64,000 nt of DNA, from contig CM059579.1 of assembly GCA_030386875.1 (NCBI GenBank), positions 90,772,253 to 90,836,252 on the forward strand. The letters run 5' to 3'. Both the position numbers and the translations under genes were made by a program. A model generated the notes under the pieces. It was not told the DNA's origin and ran no database searches. It saw only the letters and a program-made list of their open reading frames with translations. The DNA is from Morinoia aosen. Its lineage: Eukaryota; Arthropoda; Malacostraca; Amphipoda; Talitridae. This document shows positions 13,301 through 25,918 of this stretch, in pieces; position 1 is the stretch's first letter; each line of letters begins with the position of its first letter.

Positions 13301-14420
13301 AGTTGGAGACAAGATTTTTATTTCAGAGTAGGTTTATCCATTTCTATGATTGAAAACACATATGCGCTTTGGATTATGATTGGATTTTTCATAATCCTGA
13401 CTTTCCATGTATACTCCTGACATTTGAATAATTTTGTAGGACTCAGTCAGGAATCACACTTCTCCGTTTCTAACGAGTGCAGATTAAAGGACGATATAAA
13501 AGAAGATGTGATGTAGTTCTAAAATGACGCCCTTCTTTATCTCTTATCTGATGCGAGTGGGACGATTATTTGCTCTGCTTACTGCTGCGGTATAGTAACT
13601 GATAAATAGTTTTTTCCAGTTTTTCGAGCAATTGGTCTCTATAGGTGATAAATTCATATGAACAGCTCTTTCTATTGACCATCGTACAGTTATACGATTT
13701 CACACCGCAACTTTCTGAGATAAAGGCCGACTTATGTTAAAAATTCTAGCAATGAAACTCTGAACCTTCGAAAAGGTGAGACAGGTGAGTTTAATTTTGC
13801 TGAATATCAAGGAAAATAAACATCTAATGTGGATTTGAATTTAAGAAGCGTTGGATGGTATTTCTGGACAGCTGGAGTCTCAGGATTAAGAGATGGCCCA
13901 GAGCTGCTCTTCCAATGGTTCTAGCCTTGCTGGAGGTACTGAATCCCACAAGTTCCATACATGCATTCATCGAACCTTTCGTAGTTTGGGAAAATAAAAT
14001 GCGTTTTTTCAAATTCCAAACATATGTATATAACTAAATACTATGTAAGAGCACAAACTGTACCATGCCGAACCCAGGGTAAGAGATGTGCTGCACTGAA
14101 GACCCCACTCCAGTGAACAAGGAGCGCGGGCAGGTCCCCCCCGGCACGTTCCTGCCGCTCCCGAGAGATGACAAGTTTGGTCGTGCACAATTACACGCAC
14201 ACGCAGAAAATGCCGTCACTGCACTCTACTGTGCCCGGTAGTAAATCGAAACCCTAGCGGTTCCTCCACATGTTGCGGTGCTGATGACTACTGGCTCGCT
14301 GTAGAACTAAAACACAGGCAGTACACAAAAACACCAAAAATACATAGAAGGGAAGCAGTCCGGTGCTTTTGTCTCGAGTCGTGCCATAGACGCGGACTTT
14401 GTGACGGCTGCTGAACAGAA
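10306..14420. other. Intergenic DNA, no gene seen
   Basis: Several frames of 60-110 codons occur here, but none shows a recognisable domain, and the longest overlap each other on opposite strands (12934-13263). I cannot support a gene or a mobile element here. Confidence 0.4.
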
Positions 14421-14690
14421 GGATGCTTTATTCTAATCAATAAAGCCTGATAAATATCATCTTGCACATCGTTTTTTCAAATGCCTCATAACTAACTAAC
14501 ACCTTGACGCAATAACGGTTACCCCCGGTCAAGCCGGTACCCATTTCCGACACCTGGGTAGAGTGGGGAATTGTGGCTGAGTTCTTCTCCCTTTTCCCAA
14601 CGGGGATAAACACCGCGCGGCGCCAGGATTCGAACTGCCGACACCTTCCCGTGAAGGGCTCGTTCTTAACCACTCGGCCACGGTGACCAC
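14421..14690 (-). mobile_element. tRNA-headed SINE (copy 1)
   Basis: On the minus strand the element begins with a tRNA-like head holding a pol III A box (TGGCCGAGTGG, 14670-14680) and a B box (GTTCGAATCC, about 14625-14636). A body follows with ACCCAGGTGTCGGAAATGGG and TACCGGCTT, then a 3' part reading ATTTGAAAAAAC and ATAAAGCATCC. Body and tail align in order with the plus-strand copy at 25919-26219, so this is a dispersed SINE family and not a tRNA gene; the long non-tRNA body rules that out. No target duplication was identified. Confidence 0.82.
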
Positions 14691-17600
14691 AGCCTGGATG
14701 CTGAGCGCTGTTATCTGGTGCGATGCGTGGACGGACGCGGGCAACAGCCGAGCAGAGCATTAGGTGCACCACACAACAAGGCTGGCGTGGATTGTTTTTG
14801 TGGGGACAAAGGACCAGTAGAAGAATAGAAGAAATTCGCCGAAAATTATACGAATTAATTCGAACATCCTCCCTGCCTTCACATCAATGATACCCAAATG
14901 GATCAACTCGACACATTATTTCATTCACCATCATATCTACGTAGGCTTCTCTCTCTATACAGCTTTGTGATACATAGCGTGCCATCATTCTTCAATTTCA
15001 ATAATGAAATAAGTTCTCAATTTAATGTCATTAAATTTTTCTTTGAAAGATAGGAATTGAGAGAAAGAGAGAGAGAAGAATGAGAAAATAAAAGGAAAAA
15101 GAGAATCATTAAAAATTTCTGAAGATATTGAATATGCACGAGTAAATGATAGCCCTAAAAATCAGGCTACATAGATGTACTCGCCACTACTAAAGAATGA
15201 CCTGATCATGATTGCTGAAATGAAACATACAATCAATCATTTATTAAATTAGTTATGTTATTATGCTGGTATAATTTATCTCATTTCCGGTACTAAGTTT
15301 CTCGTTGCAATGATACATAACAGAACGTAAAATGTTGCATGTAGAAGTGAAACCTTGATAGGTGATGCAGCAGCGGTGGAAAATAGAGACCTAAGTTAAA
15401 TGAGAGTGACACCTGATACCGCCAGAGTGGAATGGAACACAAAGAAATTAGAGGTAACAAGCTAGTGATTACACCTTGCAAAAATTTCGTTATCTTGACT
15501 AGATAGCGTGATGGGTGTTGTACGCCCGCACCTGCAGCCCAGCCTCTTTATCGAACATGCCGCCTCGTGTTCTCAGGTGCTCTTACCGTGCCACGAAGTT
15601 ACTCTAACTTGCTCCTTCTTGTGGTAGAGCCTCTGCCGCACTCACACACATGCAGCAATAACACTCAACGTGACGCACACTCCTGGCATACACACACTCC
15701 TGGCACATACTCCTGTTATTGCGAACACTTGAAAAGAATTCGTTTTGAATTGTTTGAGTGTATGCTATGAATGATTAATCTTAAACCATTAGGGGAACGA
15801 GTGCAAATATCGAGCTTTATAAAAGATTGTGTTTGTGGATAAAAACATAACAAAAAACAAAAAACAAATTTTCCTTCTCTTCTATACTGAATATTGTGGT
15901 TTGGTATATCTAATACACGAAATTTAAAAAGTGGTTGGCGTGCGCAAGAACTCAGAGGCTGAACATTATAGCGAGGCTGGGCAGCTGGAACTGCTCCATA
16001 AATTTTAGAGTAAATTTTTGCCAAACATACAAGGGAAGAAATAGTACACCAATTTAACCTATCGCAACGAGAAGGAGCCCAGCAGAGAAGAGGCTCAAAA
16101 ATGTGCACATCTCCAAGCCATGAGGTTCAAAATTTGTTCCCTTCACGTTCACTCTTCACAACGAGAAAACTTCTCCTTCTAAAGAAAATTTCAAACCAAT
16201 ATGCCGAACAATAAGAACATCATATAAATACATCGTAGCTTTATTCACTGCATTCTCATACAGTTTTTTTTATAGAAATATAAAAAGTATTTCTTCTCGC
16301 CTTTTACCCAAGCTCTTAGAGTTAGAAGAAAACGAGACTGCAGTCAAATTTTCGAAGAAGCTTAGTATCAATTACCTAATGTGATTTTCTAGGTTATTTG
16401 AATATTTTCTTTTTTGCTGGCAAAAGCAAAAAGCAATACCATTGCAACACGGGGCAATTTTGGCCCAATGAAAAGTATCATTAACCAGAAGACTAAAAAT
16501 CGCAAGTTTCCTGAAGAAACTGATGCTTTATCTTCGTCGTCATGTGGAAAGCTGTTTTTAGACTGGCAGATTTTTGTTCAATAGTTAAACACTTCAATTG
16601 CCTCGTATGCGTATGCCTCGCTGGACTCGCCCAGCTGTCACATAATTATATATATGACAGCATATAAGTCCTCAGGTTGGCGTTACCTGCCTTGCGCTGC
16701 GGCCGCACCTCACGCGTTACCTTCTCCTAGAGTTCTTGCGCCAGGACGTAACTTCACGTAACTCCACAATCCATGAACGCCGAAACACGCAGACTGGACG
16801 TGTAAATAATGTTATCTAATTTTGTGAGAGCACTTTTCCATTACAGGTAGATGCGAAGTAGAAAAAGTTGTTGGCCAGTAAGTTGTTATCAAGATGTCCT
16901 TCCTGAGGCCCAGTAACGGCAATAGTTTCGCGATGAACAGAATTGATAGAATGGATTTGATAACCTGTACTCACCATACCACACCGATTTCAACGATTTC
17001 CTTAGACTACCTGTAATTGGAATAAAAACTGCAGCCTGAACGCATTTATTATATCTACTAGTGTGCCTATAAGTGCCCCGATATCATGCAAAGGAAGAAC
17101 ACTGGATGTCGAAATGAATTATCGTTTCAACTACAAAAACTTGTGTCTAGTTTTACGCAAGCCGACTCATAAATTCAGATAAAGTTAGTTACTCTCACTG
17201 ACAATTGACATGTACAGGATTTGTTTACGTAAAGAATGATGAATACCGAAACTGAACCTTATAATTTAAGGTCTTTGTGACAATTTGAACTCTTCCGCAT
17301 GGCCATTCAACAGAGATTTGTTCTTACAGCTCGACTGAGGGCATCTGCCGTACCTAAGCAGGCCCCCGAGCGGTGGTCCACGGCAAATTGTAAGACTAGT
17401 ATGACTGCCCTCCTCTGGATACTCCCCCGGGGGTATTGGTGGGATGATCTTACCATGCAGCAAACAGCCCTAAAAGCAAGCGATATCTGGCCGCTGACCA
17501 CTGTGTACTCTTGCCCCCCCCCCCCCTCCCTCCAGAGATGGCAGTGAAATTCTTTAAGAACAAATAGACTAACTAATGCTTCCTTTTCCGACCAAGCAAT

Positions 17601-18800
17601 CTCGTTCAGTTCTCGTTAGCGGTAAATGAGGGAAGTAGACTAACCGTTCAACACCCCCAATGAGGTGACGTAGTCCATTGCGACTGTCGCAGCCACTTCG
17701 GACTGCCACCACCACAGTCGATAGGCTTGGGTCAAAATCATTTCGGTTTTAATACGTCCTTTGTATTTTTACTGCTCATTCAAATAATTCATGAGTAACG
17801 ACTTTGGTAGTTAACTTTTATATTCTAACTCAAAACTTTCCATGGTTGGATTTCCGAAATGCAAAAAACAACGAATTATTTCTTGTGAAATCACTCCATA
17901 ACGGCAGTCTTGATGCTTGCATGCGTCATTTTGCATTTCTAACTAACGCAGTTCAATTTTTTTCTTTGACCACTGACAATTCACATCAATTAGTGTGGTC
18001 TGAATAAGTGTGAGCTTTATTTTTATATTTCTCATCACCTCTCATATATTTGAGTGATGAAAGATAGGTGTGCTCGACTTCTGACTTTTATCAGTTGAAA
18101 TTCATTTGTTTTTTATTTATTACACTTCTGACGATTCGGAGCATTAGTTGTTAATTTTACTCGTTTTATGATGACAGGGAAATGTTAAGACCTCAATGAA
18201 TGATAAGGAATCACTCTGCCGCACGTCAGTACATCAGTCTTCAGTGACGCAGGTATTTAGCAGGAAGCTCGCCGCATGTCAGGCACCGCTGTCACTGCCG
18301 GGCGCGGAACAAATCATTCAAACTCGAAGGAAGACGTCCAACTTGTCTTGTGTCACCGCCCTGAGACTAGAGTTCTGCCTAAATGTCTTCACGTGTCAGC
18401 AGATATCAAAGATAAAGGCGATCTTCAGGATTTAAGATAGCATTGTGGTATTTTGTACCTCGGCGCACGCGAGGTATACCGTGCGATTCTAATTTTCATA
18501 GTTTTAAACGAGGTAATTCATTTTCATTAAAGTAGCTGAAAGTTACAGCAAAAATTCTGTACACATGATGATGTTGCATATTATTACCATAACAAAGCAA
18601 CCATACTTTCTGTTGATTGCTTGGCTTAAAAACTGGCCTATGGATTCGAAGTGATCTATTGATTTATTAGAAAAATTATTTTGATGATAAAATTATTTTG
18701 ATAACAGTGTGAATATTTCTATCATTGTTTTATTTGTGTTTTGGGTAGCGTCAAACGTAAGGGGAGAAGAGGAAGGAGGGGAAGGAGGGGGAGTATGGGA
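14691..18800. other. Intergenic DNA, no gene seen
   Basis: No gene supported. Small features are a GA-rich run near 15060-15080, a perfect palindrome CCCCCGGGGG near 17425, a run of 13 C residues (17514-17526) and a purine-rich stretch at about 18760-18806, directly before the reverse transcriptase remnant. Confidence 0.4.
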
Positions 18801-18990
18801 GGTTGGAAATGATGAAATTAAGCGATCAGAAAAAGTTAAAAACTTAGGCATTTAATTGGTTCGATTGAAACATGTCCTTCAAATCCCACGTTGTGAAAAT
18901 GAGATTACTTTCAACAAAATTTACAGAACTTTAATGTTTTTTCATCGAATAAAAGTATGCTCGACGAAAAAACCTGATTAAAAAAAACAA
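18801..18990 (+). pseudogene. Decayed non-LTR reverse transcriptase fragment
   Basis: Reading rightward, short pieces in shifting frames spell EKVKNLG, then KIYRTLMFFHRIK, then MLDEKT. They match, in the same order, the intact-looking stretch EKVKNLGV...KIYGTLMFFHRIK..LDEKS of the minus-strand fragment at 21941-22708. In-frame stops and frame changes make it a dead remnant. It is in the opposite orientation to its relative 3 kb away. Confidence 0.75.
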
Positions 18991-19078
18991 AACCGTTTAT
19001 TTCCAAGTTGCCACATGAGATACATGCCAACATATTGGTTTTTAAAAGTTTCTTTATATAAGACGTCCTAAAACAAAA

Positions 19079-19505
19079 GTTCCATACGAGGAGTATTAAT
19101 TGACAAACCATCCGAGGTGTACAAATAGATAAGCCATACGAGGCATAATAATAGACAAACTATACGAGGTGTGCTAATAGATAAACTATCAGAGGTGTAC
19201 AAATAGATAGACCATACGAGGCATATTAATAGACATAATATACGAGGCGTATTAATAGACAAACCAAACGTGGTGTGCTAATATTCTAACAAAGTTCCAT
19301 ACGAGGAGTACTAATTGACAAACCATCCGAGGTGCACAAATAGACAAGCCATACGAGGCATAATAATAGACAAACTATACGAGATGTTCTATTTGACAAT
19401 ACTATCAGAGGTGTACAGATAGATAGACCATACGAGGCATATTAATAGAAAAAATATACGAGGCGTACTAATAGACAAACCATACTTGGCGTGCAAACCA
19501 TAGTC
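19079..19505. repeat. 26-bp minisatellite with 215-bp higher-order repeat
   Basis: The core ATACGAGGCGTACTAATAGA recurs every 26 bp: the CGAGG block is at 19086, 19112, 19138, 19164, 19190, 19216, 19242 and 19268. It restarts at 19301 after a 7-bp insertion. The second block repeats the variants of the first in the same order, giving a superunit of about 215 bp. There are about 16 units in all. Because 26 is not a multiple of 3, the reading frames across it are artefacts. Confidence 0.85.
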
Positions 19506-19799
19506 TAACTCTGTCAAGGGTAGTTGAATGAGAAATGATGAATATTATCTCTTGGATATTTTTTTTCCAAGAGATTCCGGTACAGCCCTTCTTGTTTTTT
19601 TCCTACTTCGATAATTTCAACTAAGAACTTGGGAGTTTCGAAGAATTCTTTAGTAGTTTTCGAATTATTTATGAGATTATCGAAGTAGGAAAAATACAAA
19701 AAACGCTACACCGTACTAGATTGAAACACCACCGTAAATGACAATCAAGTATTGAGAAAAAGATAGTCTCGAAATTATTTGTAAATAACATCGCGCAAC

Positions 19800-21260
19800 A
19801 CAGCACGCAAATCTAGAAATGCGTAAACAAACTTACACTCAAAAATGAAATGCATGGCTTGTTCGGCATACAAATATAGAGATAATGTTTGCACGAGCGA
19901 TTTATTTCATTTGTCTGTTTATACTTTTAATTTCTTCTGTTCACAGAAATGCCCTTCGGGGTCGTGATAGATCGATTTATAAATCATTAAGCAAGCGCAA
20001 TCAATTTGTTTATTTCTGAAATTTGGGGCAGTGTTAACTGATCGCAGAGCTTTAGGTAAAATGTAATGTGTCTTGAGGTTTTGCTTTTTATGCAAAAAGT
20101 AGAAGTAGAAACCTATATATGTACATGAACTCATATACATATGTGTGCGAAACGTGTGCATGTTTAGCCTGATACATAGACATTTATGTTTGCGTGCGCA
20201 CACATACATACTCACGCACACACTAACACACATATTCATTTATATTCGTATTGAAAATGAATATAAGAAAAATGCTTATAGACATGAAAAATAATCTTGC
20301 TCTTTCAATATTTAAAATGACAGCCAAAGCTCTGATGAATCGTAAGAAATAACCTGAGGAAAGATAAGGAATAGAAAAAGGACTTCGAAAAACGTATAAA
20401 TGGAATGGTTTTTAATTTCCTAAAGGAAATTTTAAGAAAACTCAAGTTACCGCCGAGGAACAACAACAAAAAAGAAAAAAAAAACATATCATATCTTCAA
20501 TATATCATATATCATATCTTCTCGATATTCTCTGCAACATCATGCGGACATGGGTACATGGGATAAAATGGAGATACAGTGTAAGCCAGTTACCACTCAT
20601 GATTGACAAATATCTACAAAATTTTGGCAGAAATGCGCAAACAAACATATACTCAACATCAAAATATATAGCTTGTACAACATACGGACAGAAAGATAAT
20701 TTTACCACGATTCATACGCTCAAATTGCGATTAATTTCATTAATTATATTTGTCATTAATCCGATTCACAGAGACGCCCTCTGGGGAAGTGAGAGATCTA
20801 TTGTTGAATCATTTCTCTAGTGCAATAAAATTTATTAACCGGATGGTTTTTGTGTAAAAAAATGAAATATAAACATGTATATCTATTTATGTATATATAT
20901 ATATACCTACATACGAACACACACATATTAATATATATACTTATTGAGAATGAAATATAAGAAGAAAATACATATCTAAAATAAAAAGACAGAAACAACC
21001 TACCATCTATTACACCGATAATGACAGTTGAGCTCAGTGTAATCCTAAGAAATTATTCGAAAAAAAGGAAAAGAAGACTTCGAAAAACGTATCATAAACT
21101 GGTTTTTAGTTTCTTCATAGAAATTTTCAAGAAAACTCAGGTTACAGTCAAGAAACAACACAACTCTTCAGCGTCATACGGACATGTGTACATGGGATAA
21201 AATGGAGTAACATTGTAGCCGGATATCACATCTGAGTGGAGAATATTTAGAAAATTTGGC
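19800..21260. repeat. Diverged tandem duplication, unit about 0.65-0.8 kb
   Basis: Landmarks recur in the same order. CACAGAAATGCCCTTCGGGG near 19942 matches CACAGAGACGCCCTCTGGGG near 20767. GACTTCGAAAAACGTAT occurs near 20381 and 21077. GTACATGGGATAAAATGGAG occurs near 20551 and 21187. Spacing varies from 634 to 824 bp, so indels separate the units. A weaker third trace (TTTCTAATTTTCTAACAGAA) lies near 21760. TA/TG-rich microsatellites sit inside each unit. It may be the 3' part of the minus-strand non-LTR element whose RT remnant lies just to the right. Confidence 0.65.
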
Positions 21261-21841
21261 ACATATAGGTAGATTAAGCATTGGTCCAAAGTGATAATTT
21301 TGATTACAGAAATTAACAGTTTTTTTCCGATTTTAAAGTTTAGTGCTAGTGTGCACTGAACGCACGGAAAAATATAAAAAGACTAAATGAAAATGCTTAA
21401 TACCCCCTCCCCCCCAGCTCAGCCGAAAATCAATTGAAAACATCTTCGAGAATGATTTTGAAATACCGAGACAACGTTAGCCCAAATTTAATTCATTATA
21501 AACTTTGCACAACCCTCACATCTATAAACCTGTGTATTGGTGTACACACAAAATGTATTTTAGAGTATGTTTTCCATACGGGTGTTAAATATTAATACAG
21601 AAAAGAGAAAGAAATAACAAAATAAAGATGAGGAAATACTCCTAATTATGGAAAAAACGTTCGTTCTGCTGTATTGAACTCACGGCTGGGGTGCTCATTA
21701 TTGTCGACAGAAATAGTTAAGATGAATATACGAATGGCTTAGCAAACTTAAAATGAAATAGTTTCTAATTTTCTAACAGAAAATTTCAGGAAAATTAAAA
21801 TTTCTGGTAGATGGGAAATTCACACCGAAATGCTGCAGGCC

Positions 21842-22708
21842 CTATGACAGAGATGCAAAATGACGTGACACATTTACTCTAAATTCTTTTACAGTTTTAG
21901 AGTTTTTGATATGCTGGGGAAGCTTGTTCCACAAAAAAGCTCAAGAAACTGAGAGAGCTTCTTGTCCCATGTTAGATGAACGGTAACTGACTAAAACATC
22001 ATTCCTCCGATTTGTTTTTTTGTTTGGGATATTAGATGGAAAAAATTTTACCACCTCTGCATTACTTTGGGGGAGGTACAGAGAGGAGAACACTCGTTGA
22101 GCTTTATGGATCATGAATCTGTTCGGTATTGGGATCCAGTCGAGTTTTCTTAAAAGAGGGGTGACATGATCGTATTTATTGAAATTTCCTTTGCATACCA
22201 CTTTGGCGGCGAAGTTTAGACATTTTTGCAACTCTTCTTGACAATATTGAGGTAAATTTCCACAAACAAGACTGCAGTAGTCTAGGCGCGAGAAAACTAA
22301 AGACTGAATCACTAATAATCTAGATTTTTCGTCAAGTGTGTTCTTAATGCGATGAAAGAACATTAAGGTTCCGTATATTTTGTTGCACATTGTTTTGACG
22401 TGTGAATTGAAAGTCATATTTTTGTCAAACCAAACACCTAGATTTTTTACCTTTTCTACTGGTTCAATTGTATCGTCTCCAAATGTTAGCTTGAATGGTG
22501 GTAAATTTTTAGTCGCATTCTGTGATCCAAAAATAATGCATTGCGTTTTACTTGCGTTAAGTTTGAGGCCATTATGGTCGTACCACAATTTCAGATTTCT
22601 CAGAAGGTTTTCAGCGTTGGCTTGTGTTTCTTTTAAATCCGCTGTTGAGCTTGTCATTGCAATTTGTACGTCATCAGCATACATTGAGATTTTGGTGTTA
22701 TTGGTCAT
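21842..22708 (-). pseudogene. Non-LTR (CR1/Jockey-like) reverse transcriptase, C-terminal fragment
   Basis: A minus-strand frame starts at 22708 with the catalytic box YADDVQI (residues 10-16) and continues through motifs typical of the RT thumb of CR1/Jockey/L2-type elements: LNASKTQCIIFG, VKNLGVWFDKNMTFNSHV and SLVFSRLDYCS. A TGA at 21941-21943 stops it, but the same frame continues with WNKLP, a conserved late box of such proteins, to a stop near 21842. The endonuclease and the N-terminal half of RT are missing, and the left end of the solo LTR lies 185 bp upstream of the fragment. It is a 5'-truncated, inactive copy. The exact clade is my judgement. Confidence 0.85.
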
Positions 22709-22893
22709 TCAACTTTTAGTTTCAAACAGATGTTCACTTTGCTTAAATCGCAAATCGCACACTTTTAGTTTTGTTGCATAAAGACTATTGTAGCCGTTAA
22801 CTTTCCCAACTGTGTTGCAAATGTTATGGTTAGCATTGTACAATAATCATTTTGATGACTTTGATGCCGGTGACATCTTTTGTGCCAGCATTA

Positions 22894-25191
22894 TGTAGCA
22901 TTCGCTACAAAGCGTAAAAATTATAAACTTCCCATTCGCACTTAAATAAAATAATTATTAGCATTAAAAATCTTACTCTAAATTATTATTAATTATTTTC
23001 TACTTCTAATTCGTAATCATTGAAGTTTTTGTGTAAATACATGAGAGATAAAATAATCAATCGACATTTCGAGTTTTAAAGCAGCCGGAAGTGGCAACAT
23101 CCAAGCGCGACGCTTGAACTGACTCACTCTTTTTCGTGACTCGCTAGCGTGCGTACATCTCTCGTAAGTGAAAGAAATTAAGTGTGAGAATAAAAAACCT
23201 GGTAAAGTATACAGTGTAAATTCTCCGTGTGCATGGTGATAAACTTAAGGATCTGTTCATCGTCGTGATGTAGGGATAAACTCTAAAATAGTGTTAAAAT
23301 TCTTAGACTAACATGTTCATTTTCGAGTGCTACCTCGACGTGACAAAACGTATAAATCTGCGTGTCACGATTCATTTCCTGTGTCGAGTCATTATATTAT
23401 CCAACTACGTTTGTGCCTTACTACAAAGTTATACATTTTGCAGCTGTCATATTAATTTAAGATCCGTTCACGAATACGGTTGATAGAGCGCGACCAAAAC
23501 CGCTGGCGTCTTTGTTGATAGAGTCTTTGTCGCCGGCGTCTTTGTTTTCCAAATTTGCGGAGAATAAAACTGCCGTCTCGTGTCATTACTCTGTGATGTA
23601 AAATCGTACTTTATGCACGTGGAATAATATTTCTTTTCACAACATACTTGCAGTAGTTTTCTGAAGTGTGTTTGACGTGAATAATAATTGGGAATGCCTT
23701 TTAATAATTTCGTACGGATTATAGATTACGAAGATTATTCACGAAAATGCCTGCTAAAGTTTTAGTTTTTTTTCGTATTTCATTACTCCTTAAATCTTGC
23801 GTTTAATCGCACTTATTTCAATATAAATCACTATCAACAAATTAAATCAATTTTTCTTATTCTTGCGGCAGAAATACATACTAGCATCTGCCATCGTAAA
23901 CGCGTACTTCTCGCGTACAAAAATACTTCGTGAACGCGTACGATGTTATGCCGGCGGTTTATTGCAAATGGCGAAACGTAAAAACCGCCGGGTCATTGTC
24001 ACCTTGATTTTTATGTTTCGTCTTGCGAATATTTTCTTTCTGTGCAAGCAACACGTTTAGTGTTTCTTTTCTCAGGTAGATATTATTCCTTATTTTTTTA
24101 TCAATGATGCTTGCCAGTGCTTTTCAGTATGATTGATCTTAATGAAAGTTAGGATTTTTTCCCTGTTATTTCTCGTACGGATATAGAGATGTTCTAGAGT
24201 ACACAAAAAAGTTATTAATTCTCATCATATGTTTTTTAGCTATTTTCTTAATAATTCCTTCCGACTGCATGAATCCCGTGTATTCAGTCTCACGAATTTG
24301 CTATGATTCCACAAAATGGAATCACCGATTGTTGCTCTAAAGAGAATCACAAGTGGTTCATTACAAAAAAATCTCCTTTAAAATTTCATGCCTCTATTTA
24401 AAGTAAGAGCAGTGGTGAAAGAGTTTTTGCAAACCTAAAGTGATCCTATCCTACTTTGAGCTTGACAAAAGAGAGATTTATTAAATTAGCTCGTGTCGGA
24501 TCTGTAGGATTTCTCGGAGAGTCTACTTTGTGGGAGTTTATCATTTACGATGTTGGGGACTGTCAGTGGTGGAATTTTTTCCTTGATGTCTCCTGGGACT
24601 GTTCATCCAGCGTTTTCGACTTTTTGCAGAACCTCAGCGACATCGCCAAACGCCACACACACTCAGTTCCCTGGGCCTTGTTTTGCCTAAACTGAATCTT
24701 ACCTGAGCTTGGGCCTGAGAGATCTCATTTACAATTTATTCCCTTGCAATTCACATGGGTTATTTTTGGAAGCTAGTAAGCCTAAGATTACACTCACAGG
24801 CTAGCTAAACTACCTGCTTCTACTACGATAACTTGCTTGTCCAGCTTGGGAGTAATAGCGCTGATACCTTAAAGTGACACCACCAAACGTCACGGGTTTT
24901 TTCAAGGGCGTATGCTACTAGTTAGTCTAACTTGGGCTTATATAAATTCCCAAAACACAACTCATTACATCCTGCCGACACCATCGCGCGCCGGACCTAG
25001 CTGGGACGGAGAAGCTCACCTAGAGAAAATCTTCCAGTCAAGATCCCGCCAGTCCGCCGGGCGTTCCTCCGAATAAAGACCGAGCTGAGTTCCCTCGCCT
25101 TATTACCCTTCTCTCACGGTTTAAGAATACTATCGAGTGATTGATTTGGTTTGGAAGCGGATAACTAGCACCCCCATTCAAAAACCAAACA
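22894..25191 (+). mobile_element. Solo LTR of a gypsy-type element (copy 1, 2298 bp)
   Basis: It begins TGTAGCATTCGCTACA (a short hairpin) and ends CCAAACA. The 4-bp duplication ATTA flanks it (22890-22893 and 25192-25195). Two further copies in this window (36348-38672 reversed, and 38957-46295 interrupted) are colinear along their whole length and have their own 4-bp duplications. TG...CA ends, independent duplications and no internal region fit a solo LTR. A block near its 5' end (GGCAACAT at 23093, GCGTACATCT, GTAAGTG at 23164) is shared with the Gypsy-1 LTR, so the two families are related. Confidence 0.82.
24939..24946 (+). promoter_or_regulatory. Probable TATA box of the solo LTR
   Basis: TATATAAA lies about 245 bp before the LTR end. 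The related copies keep a similar element (TTATATATTCCC near 45779 in copy 3; the reversed equivalent near 36610 in copy 2). It is inferred to be the LTR promoter; no transcript evidence is visible. Confidence 0.5.
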
Positions 25192-25195
25192 ATTA

Positions 25196-25918
25196 TTAGT
25201 GTAAGAAATATCATTAATTTGTTTATGGTAAAATATTTTATTTCACTGAGCTCGTTATTTAACGTAATAGTTGATACCTATAAATGAAATATTGTCCTGA
25301 ATGTCTACCTCATAATCTTAGATGCAAAATAGTTGAAATCTACCCATTTTACTTCCAACAATAATTCCTCCTACCGCTAGTTCCTATATTCGTTCATTCA
25401 TATATCAATATAAGTGCACACTAACGAGAGTGCTTTTAACAATGCATCACTAGGAGTATATTTTCTTACTTACTTGTATTTATGTGTATTGTCAAAAATA
25501 GATTAACAGAACGTAGGGAACGGATTTTTTCGTGCTTTTCTCTCAATCATTTTTGTTTCGAAAATTGACATGGGTATTACGTATAAATTTATAACTTTTG
25601 TATCCCATAACCACAATTTTAAGTTACTTTTAAAGTCAAAGTTCTACATTTTATGTATCAACTTTATTGGAAATGAACTGTTTTTCTTTCTTTGCTTTCT
25701 TTCTCTCTTTACAACTTACAAGGAAAACCGGTTTTAGATGACGCATTCAGTCTTCCGTTGAAAACGCGTGCAATATTAATGAAGAGATTTTTAAATTTCA
25801 CGGTAGTGAGTTATTTATTTCATGCGTTTTTGGTTTTCACGTCGTATGATTGATAAATTTTGATTTACATTTGAGTAGTTTTTCTCTATTCCTTATCAGG
25901 TTGATAATAGTATGTGCT
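25196..25918. other. Spacer between solo LTR and SINE
   Basis: AT-rich, no gene or element recognised. Confidence 0.45.

Noticed and set aside
14623-14690. tRNA gene on the minus strand (and the similar head at 25919-25990)
   Set aside because: A and B boxes are present, but both are followed by the same long non-tRNA body and tail, so they are SINE heads and not tRNA genes.
19068-19262. Repetitive 64-codon minus-strand frame
   Set aside because: It is a by-product of the 26-bp minisatellite, whose unit is not a multiple of three and whose frame closes at unit indels.
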